Source: Betaproteobacteria bacterium (lineage in GTDB: Bacteria; Pseudomonadota; Gammaproteobacteria; Burkholderiales; Usitatibacteraceae). Taken from it: a stretch of DNA of 7,651 nt. The translations under genes and the position numbers were made by a program. Under the pieces are notes generated by a model. It worked only from the letters and a program-made list of their open reading frames with translations, ran no database searches and was not told where the DNA came from. Where the stretch lies: assembly GCA_012274175.1 (NCBI GenBank), contig JAAOZZ010000451.1, forward strand, positions 1 through 7,651, written 5' to 3'. Shown piece after piece: positions 1-7,624 of this stretch (the first letter of the stretch is position 1; every line of letters starts with the position of its first letter).

Positions 1-2267
1 CCCAGCATGTTGAGGAAGAACATGAACGCGAGCAGCACGCCCATGTCGGCCTGGAACTTGAGGGCCGAGAAGGCCCAGGTGCCCACGCCGAGGGTCATGG
101 TGACCGCGGTGAACACCATCGCGGTGCCGCGCTCCTTCAGCGCCTCGAAGAACGCGTCGGCGAGCGGGCGACCTTCCGCGAGGTGGGTCTCGATGCGGTC
201 GTAGAGGTAGATGCCGTAGTCCACGCCCACGCCCACGCCGAGGGCGATCACCGGGAGCGTGGAGACCTTGAGCCCTATGCCCAGGGTCGGCATGAGCGCC
301 TCGCACAGGACCGAGACGATCGCGAGCGGGATCAGGATGCAGAGCGTCGCGCGCAGGCTGCGGAACGTCACCATGCACATCGCGAGCAGCGCGCCGAAGA
401 TCGCGAAGTCCATCTCCCAGCGCGCCTGGTCCACCGCCTCGTTGGTGGCGGCGGCGACACCCATGTTGCCCGTGGCGAGCTTGAGCTCGAGGTGGTCGCT
501 CGCGTTGGCGGCGGCGAACCGCTTCACCTCGGAGACGAGCCGCGCGATCGTCTCGCCCTGCTGGTCCGCGGTATTCACCAGGATCTGCATCGAGCTACAG
601 TCGGGGTTGAGCAGCCCGGTGGACGTGTCGATCGGCGTGACCGCCTGCGCCAGCACCTGCGGATCGCGCGGAAGCTGGCGCCACTTGAGGCTGCCCTCGT
701 TGAACCCGGCGTTCACGACCTTCGCGAGGCTCGGCAGCGAGATCACCGACTGCGTCCCCGGCACGTTCTGCATGAACCAGTCGAAGCGGTCGATCGTGCT
801 CATGACGTCGTACTGGGTGCAGGCACCCTGCACGTTACGCGTCTGGGCCACCACCCCGAGGGTGTTCACGCCGATCGCGAACTTCTTCACGATCACCGCG
901 TTGTCCCGGTTGTAGCGCGAGTCGGGCCGCAGCTCCGGGACGCCGATGCCGTAGTCGCCCACTTTGAGGTGGCGCGCCTGCAGCACTCCCACGGCGAGGA
1001 TCGCGAGCGCGACCGCGACGATGGCGGCGGCCCGGACGGGCTCCACGGAGCGCGACGCGGAGCGCCAGATGCGCCCGGCGCGGCTTTCCTGGTAGGCCTG
1101 GCGCGCCAGGGCCCGGCTCGACACCGACAGGTGTGAGAGCAGCACCGGCAGCAGCATCTTGTTGGTGAGGATCATCCAGCCCACGCCCACGGAAGCGGTG
1201 ATGCCCAGCTCGCGCACGATGTCGATGGGAATCATCATGATCACCGCGAAGCCCAGCACGTTCGTGAGCAGCGCCAGCGTCCCGGGGATGAAGATCTTCG
1301 CGAACGAGCGGCGCGCGGCGGTGAGGCTGTCGGAGCCGGCGAGCACCTCGCGCTCCCAGGTCTTGGTCATCTGCACCGCGTGGGAGACGCCGATGGAGAA
1401 GATGAGGAACGGCACCAGGATCGACAGGGGATCGATGCCGAAGCCCAGGGCCGGGAGCGTGCCCAGCAGCCACAGCACCGGCATCATCGCGACCACCAGC
1501 GCCACGAGCGTGAGCTTCACGTCCTTCACGAACCAGAGCATGAGTGCGAGCGTGATGGCGAAGGCCACGCCGAAGAAGAAGATCACGCCGCGGGCCCCGT
1601 CGCGGATGTCGCCCACCGCCTTGGCGAACCCGATGATGTGCACCGTCTGGCCGTTGCCGGAATACTTCGCGCGCAGCTCCTCCAGCTTGCGCGACACCTC
1701 GAAATAGTCCAGGCGCTTGCCGGTCTGCGGGTCGATTTCGAGCAGCCCCGCGCTCACCAGCGCGCCGGTGAAGTCGGTCGCGACGCTGCGGCCCACCTCG
1801 GAGGACTTGTTCACGTTCTCGCGCACCTTGGCGAGGTCCGCGTCGGTGCCCTGGAACGTGGCCGGGATCACGTTGCCCCCGGAGAAGCCCTCCTCGATCA
1901 CCTCGATGAAGCGCGTGTTGGGCGTGAAGAGCGACTTCACGCTCGGGCGGTCCACGCCGTTCAGCAGGAACACGTCGTCGGTGAGTCCCTTCAACTTGGC
2001 CATGTATTGCCGCGTGAAGATGTCGCCGTCCTTCTGCATCAGGGCGATCGCCACGCGGTTGGCGCCCCCGAACACCTTCTCGTACTCCCGGTAGACCTTC
2101 ATGTACGGATGGTCCAGGGGGACCATCTTGTTGAAGCCCGCATCCACGGTGAGGCGCGTGGCCGACGCGGCGAAGAGCGCGGTCAGGATGCCGAACACCA
2201 CGAGCCACGCCGTGCGGTGGCCGAAGATGATCGCGGAGACGCGCTGGATGAACCCTTCGAGGCTCAC
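1..2267 (-). CDS. RND-superfamily (MMPL/SSD-like) inner-membrane transporter, 3' end cut by window edge
   Basis: This is a 755-codon open frame from GTG at 2267 that runs off base 1. The product shows RND two-fold symmetry. TM1 is about residues 20-36, followed by a periplasmic domain at 40-225 and TM2-6 between 228 and 378. TM7 is 412-430, followed by a second periplasmic domain at 432-616 and TM8-12 from 619 to the edge. TM10 carries GVGVDYGIYLYDR (677-691), the Asp-Tyr motif used for proton coupling in MmpL-type pumps. The equivalent TM4 site reads SIGVSH, without the Asp. Cys483 and Cys557 in the second periplasmic domain could form a disulfide. It resembles COG1033 'predicted exporter' proteins; only about 20-40 residues should be missing. 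GTG is chosen because GGAGG (2275-2279) sits 7 bases upstream and the start overlaps the propeller stop as GTGA, which suggests translational coupling. Likely proton-driven movement of a lipid or hydrophobic compound is inferred; the substrate is unknown. Confidence 0.93.
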   Translation of the reverse strand, partial: MSLEGFIQRVSAIIFGHRTAWLVVFGILTALFAASATRLTVDAGFNKMVPLDHPYMKVYREYEKVFGGANRVAIALMQKDGDIFTRQYMAKLKGLTDDVFLLNGVDRPSVKSLFTPNTRFIEVIEEGFSGGNVIPATFQGTDADLAKVRENVNKSSEVGRSVATDFTGALVSAGLLEIDPQTGKRLDYFEVSRKLEELRAKYSGNGQTVHIIGFAKAVGDIRDGARGVIFFFGVAFAITLALMLWFVKDVKLTLVALVVAMMPVLWLLGTLPALGFGIDPLSILVPFLIFSIGVSHAVQMTKTWEREVLAGSDSLTAARRSFAKIFIPGTLALLTNVLGFAVIMMIPIDIVRELGITASVGVGWMILTNKMLLPVLLSHLSVSSRALARQAYQESRAGRIWRSASRSVEPVRAAAIVAVALAILAVGVLQARHLKVGDYGIGVPELRPDSRYNRDNAVIVKKFAIGVNTLGVVAQTRNVQGACTQYDVMSTIDRFDWFMQNVPGTQSVISLPSLAKVVNAGFNEGSLKWRQLPRDPQVLAQAVTPIDTSTGLLNPDCSSMQILVNTADQQGETIARLVSEVKRFAAANASDHLELKLATGNMGVAAATNEAVDQARWEMDFAIFGALLAMCMVTFRSLRATLCILIPLAIVSVLCEALMPTLGIGLKVSTLPVIALGVGVGVDYGIYLYDRIETHLAEGRPLADAFFEALKERGTAMVFTAVTMTLGVGTWAFSALKFQADMGVLLAFMFFLNML

Positions 2268-3244
2268 GGCTTGCCCTCCGAGCGCCGCTCCAGCGGGAGC
2301 GGCACTTCGCGCGCCCCCGCTTCGCCCAGGAGGAGGACCGTGTTGGGACCGCCGAGGATCGCCGTGGCGAGCGCGCGCGTGGTCCCCGTGGCCACCGCCA
2401 CGAACGACCGGCCGTTGTCGCGGCTCGCGAGCACGGTGCCCGCCGCGCCGGCGAGCACCAGCGCGTCGTCGGGCAGGCGCGTGGCGCCCATGAGTGTCGC
2501 GTCCGAGGCGTTGTCGACCGCGGTCCAGGTCCTGCCCGCGTCGGTGGAACGATAGATGTGGCCGCGCAGCCCGAACGCCACCACCGTGCCGTCCGATGCG
2601 ACCACCGCGCCGAAGAGCGAGCCCTTGTATGGCGAGGCCACCGGGTTCCAGGACTTGCCCCCGTCGTCGGAGACGAGGATGGTGCCCGCCTCGCCCACGA
2701 TCAGCAGCTTGCCGGGAGCGGTCTGCACGATCGCGTTGAGGTGCTTGTCGTCGGGGATGATCTTGCGAACGTTCCAGCTCCTGCCCCCGTCGGTCGTCTC
2801 GTAGTACGCCCCGTAGGCGCCCACGGCGAAGCCGGTTTCGCGCGAGACGAAGAGCACGTCGAGGAGCGGGCGCTGCTCCGAGGGCGCGGAGAATTGCTGC
2901 GTCCAGGTGTCGCCGCCGTCGGTGGTGGCGAGGATCACCGAATCGTGTCCCACCGCCCAGCCGTCCTTTGCGTCCGCGAAATCGACCGCGGTGAGCAGCG
3001 GCGCTTCGGGCGCCCTGGCCCGCGACCACGTGGCGCCCTGGTCGGCGCTCACCAGGATGTAGCCACGAGCGCCCACGGCGACGATGCGCCCGCCGGCCCG
3101 CGCCCCGTCCAGCAGCAGCATCCGCTGCACGGTGGCCGCGCGCAGCGGGCCCTGGGCCGGCAGGACCTGCTCGTCCACCGGGGCGGCCCACGCTCCCAGG
3201 ACGATGCCGCAGCCGAGGGCTGCGGCACCGAGGGCCTTCCTCAT
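2264..3244 (-). CDS. Secreted YCF48/BNR-repeat beta-propeller protein
   Basis: This 326-residue protein begins with a typical Sec signal peptide (RK n-region, Ala/Leu/Gly core, likely cleavage after AWA at residue 20). The mature part holds six Asp-box repeats of the form S/T-x-D-x-G-x-T/S-W/F at residues 66, 107, 150, 192, 233 and 274. Their 41-43 residue spacing is very regular, and each follows a VGxxGxI-like strand. A seventh blade-like strand (303-315, LLLGEAG) lacks the box, so a seven-bladed propeller is plausible. YCF48 proteins in phototrophs (HCF136) assist photosystem II assembly; nothing here suggests photosynthesis, so the role is more likely as a periplasmic partner of the pump next to it. 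No catalytic sialidase residues are recognisable. The start has only a weak upstream ribosome-binding sequence but gives a clean signal peptide. It lies 25 bases after the DUF1329 gene. Confidence 0.9.
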   Translation of the reverse strand: MRKALGAAALGCGIVLGAWAAPVDEQVLPAQGPLRAATVQRMLLLDGARAGGRIVAVGARGYILVSADQGATWSRARAPEAPLLTAVDFADAKDGWAVGHDSVILATTDGGDTWTQQFSAPSEQRPLLDVLFVSRETGFAVGAYGAYYETTDGGRSWNVRKIIPDDKHLNAIVQTAPGKLLIVGEAGTILVSDDGGKSWNPVASPYKGSLFGAVVASDGTVVAFGLRGHIYRSTDAGRTWTAVDNASDATLMGATRLPDDALVLAGAAGTVLASRDNGRSFVAVATGTTRALATAILGGPNTVLLLGEAGAREVPLPLERRSEGKP

Positions 3245-3269
3245 CGCGGCCTGCGGAGCGTCGCCGGCG

Positions 3270-4634
3270 CTAGCGCGTGCCCAGGGCGCGCAGGTTGGCC
3301 GGGGTGTAGTCGCCGGCCGTGCGCTTGAGCGGCTGGTAGATCACCTTCTCCTCGTTGCGCAGGCCCATCGCGATGTAGCGGCGCGACTGCAGGTCGTTGT
3401 GCACTTCCACCGTGCCGAAGAACATCGGGACGTTGTACCAGTTCTCGTTGTGCTGCTCGGCGTAGCGCCAGAGCTGGCCGCGGCCGTCGTACTTGTCGAT
3501 GGCGAGCACCGCCCAGCTGTCCTCGTCGATGTAGAACGTGCGGCGCGAATAGATATGGCTCACGCCGGGCTTCAGCGTCGCGTCGACCACCCACACGCGG
3601 TGCAGCTCGTAGCGGGCGAGGTCCTGGTTCAGGTGGCCGGGCTTCAGCAGGTCGGAGTACTTGAGCGCCGGGTCCGTGAGGCGGTACGAGTTGTACGGGA
3701 CGTACATCTCCTTCTTGCCCACGAGCTTCCAGTTGTAGCGGTCGGTGGCGCCGTTGTACATGCCGAAGTCGTCGTTGGTGCGCAGGCCGTCGGCCGCGGT
3801 GCCGGGGTTGTCGTAGCCCACGTTGGGCGCGAGGCGCACGCGGCGCTGGCCCGGGTTGTAGGTCCAGGCGCTCCGCGGCTCCTTCACCTGGTTCACGGTC
3901 TCGTGCACCAGCAGGATCTGCCCCGCGAGCCGCGCGGGCGCGGTGGTGATCTGCAGGTAGTTCAGGACCTTGTTGGGCTCGCGCTGGGCGGGCGGCTTCG
4001 AGCAGTTGCCGTACTGGAAATCGTACTCGTACTCGAATTTCACGAGCGCGTAGTCGCCCGAGGCCGTGACCGCCGCCTGATCCCAGTCCATGCCGAAGGT
4101 CTCCCCGCGGTAGCGCAGCAGCGTGTTCCAGATCGCCTCGTTGCCGTCCTTCGGGATCGGGAACGGGATGCCGCCGGTGCAGCCCTCGACGCCGTTGCCG
4201 CCGGGTGCGAGCTTCGCCTTGGCGGCGCACTCCTTCGTCTCCGCGTAGTGGCACGCGGGGAAGGCGGCGCTGCGGCGCGTCGGATACACGATCATCTTGT
4301 AGTCGGGGTACGTCTTCATCATCGCGATCTGGCCGGGCGCGAGGTTGTCCTTGTAGCGCTCGTAGTCCTTGCCGTCGATGGTGAAGAGCGGCTTGTCGGA
4401 CGCGTACGGATTCGGGTAGTGGCCGCCTTCCTTGAAGCCGGCGATGGGCCTGGTGATGCCGCCGTCCCAGGCGGGGATGGTTCCGGCGGCGTTGCCCGCC
4501 TTCTCCGCGCCCATCGGCGTGAGGGTGGTGCCCAGCTTGGCGAGGTCGGCGGCGGACAGCTCCGCCGCGGCCGGCACGGCGAACGCGGCGCCCACGGCGA
4601 GGGCGGCCCAGGATTTATTCGAGATGACCCACAT
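3270..4634 (-). CDS. DUF1329 family periplasmic or outer-membrane-associated protein
   Basis: This 454-residue protein has an N-terminal signal peptide (residues 1-24, cleavage likely after PAAA) and matches the DUF1329 family along its full length. Recognisable landmarks are LTPMGAEKAGNAAGTIPAW (38-56), EGCTGGIPFPIPKDGNEAIW (150-169) and the C-terminal SRRTFYIDEDSW (363-374). The family is described as having a LolA/LolB-like fold suited to holding lipids; that relation is recalled, not derived from this sequence. Four cysteines (128, 136, 152, 211) may form two disulfides in the periplasm. No lipobox cysteine is present, so it is probably soluble rather than a lipoprotein. AGGAGG at 4643-4648 lies 8 bases before the ATG, which fixes the start. 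DUF1329 genes commonly sit directly after DUF1302 genes, as here, so the two products probably work together. Biochemical function is unknown. Confidence 0.93.
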   Translation of the reverse strand: MWVISNKSWAALAVGAAFAVPAAAELSAADLAKLGTTLTPMGAEKAGNAAGTIPAWDGGITRPIAGFKEGGHYPNPYASDKPLFTIDGKDYERYKDNLAPGQIAMMKTYPDYKMIVYPTRRSAAFPACHYAETKECAAKAKLAPGGNGVEGCTGGIPFPIPKDGNEAIWNTLLRYRGETFGMDWDQAAVTASGDYALVKFEYEYDFQYGNCSKPPAQREPNKVLNYLQITTAPARLAGQILLVHETVNQVKEPRSAWTYNPGQRRVRLAPNVGYDNPGTAADGLRTNDDFGMYNGATDRYNWKLVGKKEMYVPYNSYRLTDPALKYSDLLKPGHLNQDLARYELHRVWVVDATLKPGVSHIYSRRTFYIDEDSWAVLAIDKYDGRGQLWRYAEQHNENWYNVPMFFGTVEVHNDLQSRRYIAMGLRNEEKVIYQPLKRTAGDYTPANLRALGTR

Positions 4635-4642
4635 GGATGCTT

Positions 4643-4648
4643 CCTCCT
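4643..4648 (-). promoter_or_regulatory. Ribosome-binding site of the DUF1329 gene
   Basis: On the minus strand this is a perfect AGGAGG, 8 bases upstream of ATG 4634. It is the strongest such site in the window and supports high independent translation of the DUF1329 protein within the 37-base gap after the DUF1302 gene. Confidence 0.85.
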
Positions 4649-4671
4649 GATATTGGTTTTTCGAGGGCGCC

Positions 4672-6603
4672 TTAGAACGAGTAGCTCACGCTCACCGAGT
4701 AGAAATCGCGATCCTTGAGCGGGTTGGCGCTCGAGCAGAAGCTCGCGCTCTGGCCCGGGGTGATCACGCTGCCGGGCGTGGGCACGTCGGTGCCGCAGTA
4801 GGTGCGCCCGCCGAAATAGTTCGTGTACTGCGCGTCGACCAGCCACTTGCGCTGGTATTCCCACGACGCTCCGATGGACACCGACTTCGTGTCCTCGTTG
4901 AAGGTGGGACTCACGCCCTTCACGTCATGGGAGAACGCGATGCGCGGGGCGACGTTTCCGCCCAGGAAGAGGTTGCTGTACTCGAGCCGGCCCGCGAGGC
5001 GGTAGCCCCACGAGAAGTTGGTCATAAAGCCCTCGGTCTGCACCGAGTACGCGCTCGAGACCGCCGCGCCGAACGCCGTGGCGGGCAGGTAAGCCGCGGG
5101 ACCCGAGAACTTGAGGTCCGTAGGCAGGTTGTGGAAGTACGTCGCGCCCACTTCGCCCACGAAGATCAGCTGGTCGGCCCGGGCCACGTTGGGCCAGGAC
5201 TTGGTCGCCGTCATCTGGAGCTGGCTCATCTTCACGTTGCGGAAGCCCTGGATGTACGTGCCGTCCGGAACGAGTGCGGCGGCCGTGGCTCCGGCGGGCG
5301 CGCCCGGGATCTGGGTGAAGCCCGTGATGAGGTTCGGCAGCCCCAGGGAGGCGAGGATCAGCTCCGCGGTGGCGAGCTGCACCGGCTGGTTGGGTCGATA
5401 CGAGTATTCGCCCTGCAGCGCGATGCCCGCCGGCCCGGCGGTGTTGAAGCTCACGCCGTAGAGCTTGATGTTCTCGGGATACTCGGTGTAGTAGGTCGCG
5501 GTGCCGGTGGCGCAGAGCGCGCGCAGCGCCGCCGTGGCGCAGATGGGCGCGATCAGCGGCCCGCCGGTGAGCACCGAGGTGGTCGTGCCCTTGATGCCGG
5601 CGAAGAACGGCACGCGGCTGTGGTAATTCATGAAGTAGAAGCCGAACTCGGTCTCGTTCAGGTGGTCCGCGAGGTAGCGCAACGCGACACCGTACTGGCC
5701 GGAGTCGCTCGCGTTGTGGTCGGCGGAGCGCGGCACCCAGATCTGGGCGGCCGGGTCGAAGGGCCCGTAGAGCGCGGTGGCGGTGGTGCTCAACCCGGGA
5801 ATTCCCGGCGGCACGGGGTTGCGCGGCGCCGTGCGGTCGTCAAGGCGGCGGCCGAAGGAGACGATGACACGGTCGGCGTCGTCGCTCGCGGCGTCGTTGT
5901 TGGAAAAGTAAGAGCCCTTCGGGTCGAGGCGGATCTTGTCGAAGTTGGTGAGGTAGAAGCCCTCGATCGAGGCCGCCGTGGTGAGCTCCAGGCTTCCCCA
6001 GAGTCCGGCGGTGGGAATGAACGCTTCCTTCAGCTCGGAGCCGGGGACGCGCAGCTTCGAAAGGTCCACCGGGTTGATCACGTTGATGCCGCCGGGGATG
6101 AACGTGCTCTCGCCCCAGCTGATCACTTGCCGCCCGGCGCGGATGTTGAGGTTCCTGCCGCCCGGCTTGAAGGCGGCGCTCACGAACCCGTCCAGGCCCA
6201 CCACGTCCTTGCCGAGCCGGTCCCGGCCCGTGGGACCGAGCTTGTCGCTGTTGGCGAGGTCGAAGTCGTAGTAGGCGGTGCCGCGGCCGAAGAACCCGAA
6301 GTTGCGGTACTTCACCTCGACGTCGGTGGTCGCCTTCACGAGGTTGGCGAAGGCCTTGCCCTTGTCGAAGTTCAGGTCGCCGTCGTCCTCGTTGGTGGAG
6401 CGCGAGGTGCCGCCGTTGGCGATGCCGAAGAGGGCCGGGTCGCGCGCGCCCGTGCGCACGGACACGCCGTAGGTGATCGTGGTATCGACGTTCACCTTGA
6501 CGCCGCTGCCGGTCTCGAACTCCAGGGCGAACGCGGGAAGCGAGCCGACGAGCGCGAGGGCGAGCGCGAGCGGCCTTGCAGTGGGGCGGAATGCGGATCT
6601 CAT
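4672..6603 (-). CDS. DUF1302 family outer-membrane beta-barrel protein
   Basis: The product is 643 residues from the chosen start. It has a signal peptide (MRSAFRPTARP, a Leu/Ala core, cleavage near PAFA at residue 26) and many alternating amphipathic strands. It ends in SVSVSYSF, a terminal aromatic residue typical of proteins inserted by the BAM machinery. The family hallmark is the block from GRQVISWGESTFIPGG (157-172) through NPVDLSKLRVPGSELKEAF (177-195). Low-complexity, Gly/Ala/Thr/Pro-rich stretches (for example 260-300 and 340-370) look like surface loops. Cys355/Cys364 and Cys603/Cys623 are spaced as if forming loop disulfides. An ATG at 6654, directly after the thiolase stop, would add 17 polar residues before the signal peptide; the start at 6603 is preferred because GAGGAG lies 9 bases upstream. 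Likely role, by inference from family and context, is passage or binding of a hydrophobic compound at the outer membrane. Confidence 0.92.
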   Translation of the reverse strand: MRSAFRPTARPLALALALVGSLPAFALEFETGSGVKVNVDTTITYGVSVRTGARDPALFGIANGGTSRSTNEDDGDLNFDKGKAFANLVKATTDVEVKYRNFGFFGRGTAYYDFDLANSDKLGPTGRDRLGKDVVGLDGFVSAAFKPGGRNLNIRAGRQVISWGESTFIPGGINVINPVDLSKLRVPGSELKEAFIPTAGLWGSLELTTAASIEGFYLTNFDKIRLDPKGSYFSNNDAASDDADRVIVSFGRRLDDRTAPRNPVPPGIPGLSTTATALYGPFDPAAQIWVPRSADHNASDSGQYGVALRYLADHLNETEFGFYFMNYHSRVPFFAGIKGTTTSVLTGGPLIAPICATAALRALCATGTATYYTEYPENIKLYGVSFNTAGPAGIALQGEYSYRPNQPVQLATAELILASLGLPNLITGFTQIPGAPAGATAAALVPDGTYIQGFRNVKMSQLQMTATKSWPNVARADQLIFVGEVGATYFHNLPTDLKFSGPAAYLPATAFGAAVSSAYSVQTEGFMTNFSWGYRLAGRLEYSNLFLGGNVAPRIAFSHDVKGVSPTFNEDTKSVSIGASWEYQRKWLVDAQYTNYFGGRTYCGTDVPTPGSVITPGQSASFCSSANPLKDRDFYSVSVSYSF

Positions 6604-6612
6604 GGAGTGGAT

Positions 6613-6618
6613 CTCCTC
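6613..6618 (-). promoter_or_regulatory. Ribosome-binding site deciding the DUF1302 start
   Basis: The minus strand reads GAGGAG, 9 bases upstream of ATG 6603. It favours 6603 over the upstream in-frame ATG at 6654, which would place a charged polar extension in front of the signal peptide. Confidence 0.8.
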
Positions 6619-6654
6619 TCTGGTTTCGTTCTTATTTCCGGGGCTATTGTGCAT

Positions 6655-7602
6655 TCAAGCGAGCGCCTCGAAAAGGCCCGCGGCGCCCATGCCGGTTCCG
6701 ATGCACATGGTTACCATTCCGTACTTAGCGCCGGTGCGGCGCATGCCGTGCACGAGTGTTGCGGTGCGCACCGCGCCCGTGGCGCCGAGCGGGTGTCCCA
6801 GGGCGATCGCGCCGCCCTGGGGATTCACTTTCGCGGGGTCGAGCCCAAGGTCGTTGATGACCGCGAGCGACTGCGCGGCGAACGCCTCGTTCAGCTCGAT
6901 CCAGTCGAGGTCGTCCTGCTTCACGCCCGCCTGTGCCAGCACTTTCGGGATCGCCTTGATGGGGCCGATGCCCATGATCTCCGGTGGCACGCCCGCCACG
7001 GCGAAGCTCACGAAGCGCGCGAGCGGCTTGATGTTGTACTTCTTCAGGGCGCGCTCGCTCATGAGGATCACGGCGCCCGCGCCGTCGGACATCTGGGAGC
7101 TGTTGCCGGCGGTGACGCTGCCGCGCGCCGCGAACACGGTCCTCAGCTTGGCGAGCGTCTCGGCGGTCGTGTCGGGGCGCGGGCCTTCGTCGGTGTCCGC
7201 GATTTTCGTGCGCCGCACGATCTGCCCCGAGCCGAGATCGGGCGACGCGCTCTCGACCTCATAGGGAAGGATCTCTTCCTTGAACTGGCCGGCGGCGATC
7301 GCCTGGGTCGCCTTCGCGTGGCTCGCCACGGCGAACGCGTCCTGCTCCTCGCGCGTGACCTTCCATTGCTTCGCCACGTTCTCCGCGGTGATGCCCATGC
7401 CGGAGGCGATCGCGACGTTCTCGTTGTTCTGGAAGACCGCGTCGTTCAGCGCGATCTTGTTGCCCATCATCGGCACCATCGACATAGATTCCGTGCCCGC
7501 GGCGATCACCACGTCGTCGTCGCCCGTGCGGATGCGGTCCGCGGCGAGCGCCACGGCCTGCACGCCCGAGGAGCAGAAGCGGTTGATGGTCATGGCGGGT
7601 AC
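6655..7602 (-). CDS. Acetyl-CoA C-acyltransferase (thiolase), body of gene without its N-terminal part
   Basis: The enzyme cleaves 3-ketoacyl-CoA with CoA to give acetyl-CoA and a shortened acyl-CoA, the last step of beta-oxidation and related acyl-CoA pathways, in the cytoplasm. Counting from Met 7593, all catalytic parts are present: nucleophile Cys7 in INRFCSSG, the NEAF motif (235-238), the GHPLG histidine (267) and the second cysteine in CIGTGMGAAG (297). Family members are about 390-400 residues, so roughly 80-90 N-terminal residues are missing. Met 7593 is not a real start: the motif V-P-A-M-T-I-N-R-F is normally internal, and V-P-A is still encoded at 7602-7594. No ribosome-binding site precedes the Met. 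Upstream to the window edge the frame stays open (…S-R-N-C-V) but no longer resembles a thiolase. The gene ends 51 bases before the DUF1302 start. If the break is real, this is a pseudogene; if it is an assembly fault, the gene is probably intact. Confidence 0.92.
   Translation of the reverse strand, partial: VPAMTINRFCSSGVQAVALAADRIRTGDDDVVIAAGTESMSMVPMMGNKIALNDAVFQNNENVAIASGMGITAENVAKQWKVTREEQDAFAVASHAKATQAIAAGQFKEEILPYEVESASPDLGSGQIVRRTKIADTDEGPRPDTTAETLAKLRTVFAARGSVTAGNSSQMSDGAGAVILMSERALKKYNIKPLARFVSFAVAGVPPEIMGIGPIKAIPKVLAQAGVKQDDLDWIELNEAFAAQSLAVINDLGLDPAKVNPQGGAIALGHPLGATGAVRTATLVHGMRRTGAKYGMVTMCIGTGMGAAGLFEALA
7599..7602. other. Probable breakpoint of the thiolase inversion, at a GTAC palindrome
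   Basis: Left of this point the minus strand encodes the thiolase body starting V-P-A-M. Right of it the plus strand reads as a leader, ribosome-binding site and thiolase-like N-terminus. The self-complementary GTAC could be the microhomology at which the strand switched, but a breakpoint a few bases either way is equally compatible. Confidence 0.5.
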
Positions 7603-7613
7603 AACGCAGTTGC

Positions 7614-7618
7614 GGGAG
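7614..7618 (+). promoter_or_regulatory. Ribosome-binding site of the inverted thiolase 5' end
   Basis: GGGAG lies 6 bases before the ATG at 7625, a good distance for initiation. It supports reading the last 27 bases as a true translation start on the plus strand, opposite in direction to every other gene in the window. Confidence 0.6.
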
Positions 7619-7624
7619 AGTGAA

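Noticed and set aside
835..2208. A 457-codon minus-strand open frame inside the transporter gene.
   Set aside because: It is a shifted-frame shadow. The frame from GTG 2267 gives a full RND protein with transmembrane segments and motifs and has no stop, whereas this one is an Arg/Gly/Ala-rich nonsense product.
3209..3217. Cys12 of the propeller protein as a lipoprotein lipobox.
   Set aside because: The sequence before it (A-L-G-C) lacks the usual Leu at -3, and the hydrophobic core would be too short. Cleavage after A-W-A at residue 20 by ordinary signal peptidase fits better.
3267..3276. GCGCTAGCGC palindrome over the DUF1329 stop codon as a transcription terminator.
   Set aside because: It has no loop and no following T-run, and the next gene starts 25 bases after the stop, so operon continuity is more likely. 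Such short GC palindromes are expected in this base composition.
6604..6654. ATG at 6654 as the DUF1302 start, directly adjoining the thiolase stop codon.
   Set aside because: It would put 17 polar residues before the signal peptide, and the ribosome-binding site at 6613-6618 would lie inside the gene. The start at 6603 fits both signal peptide and ribosome-binding site.
7591..7593. ATG at 7593 as the real thiolase start.
   Set aside because: It encodes a conserved internal methionine six residues before the catalytic cysteine. There is no ribosome-binding site, and about 80-90 family residues would be missing.
4927..7623. An 898-codon plus-strand open frame, and similar long plus-strand frames at 183-1136, 1380-2555 and 3084-4718.
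   Set aside because: Their translations are dominated by Arg, His, Glu, Asp, Ala, Gly and Val with no recognisable domain. They lie exactly opposite clear minus-strand genes, and GC-rich third positions suppress stops in the antisense frame. The 898-codon one spans two unrelated genes and the inversion junction.
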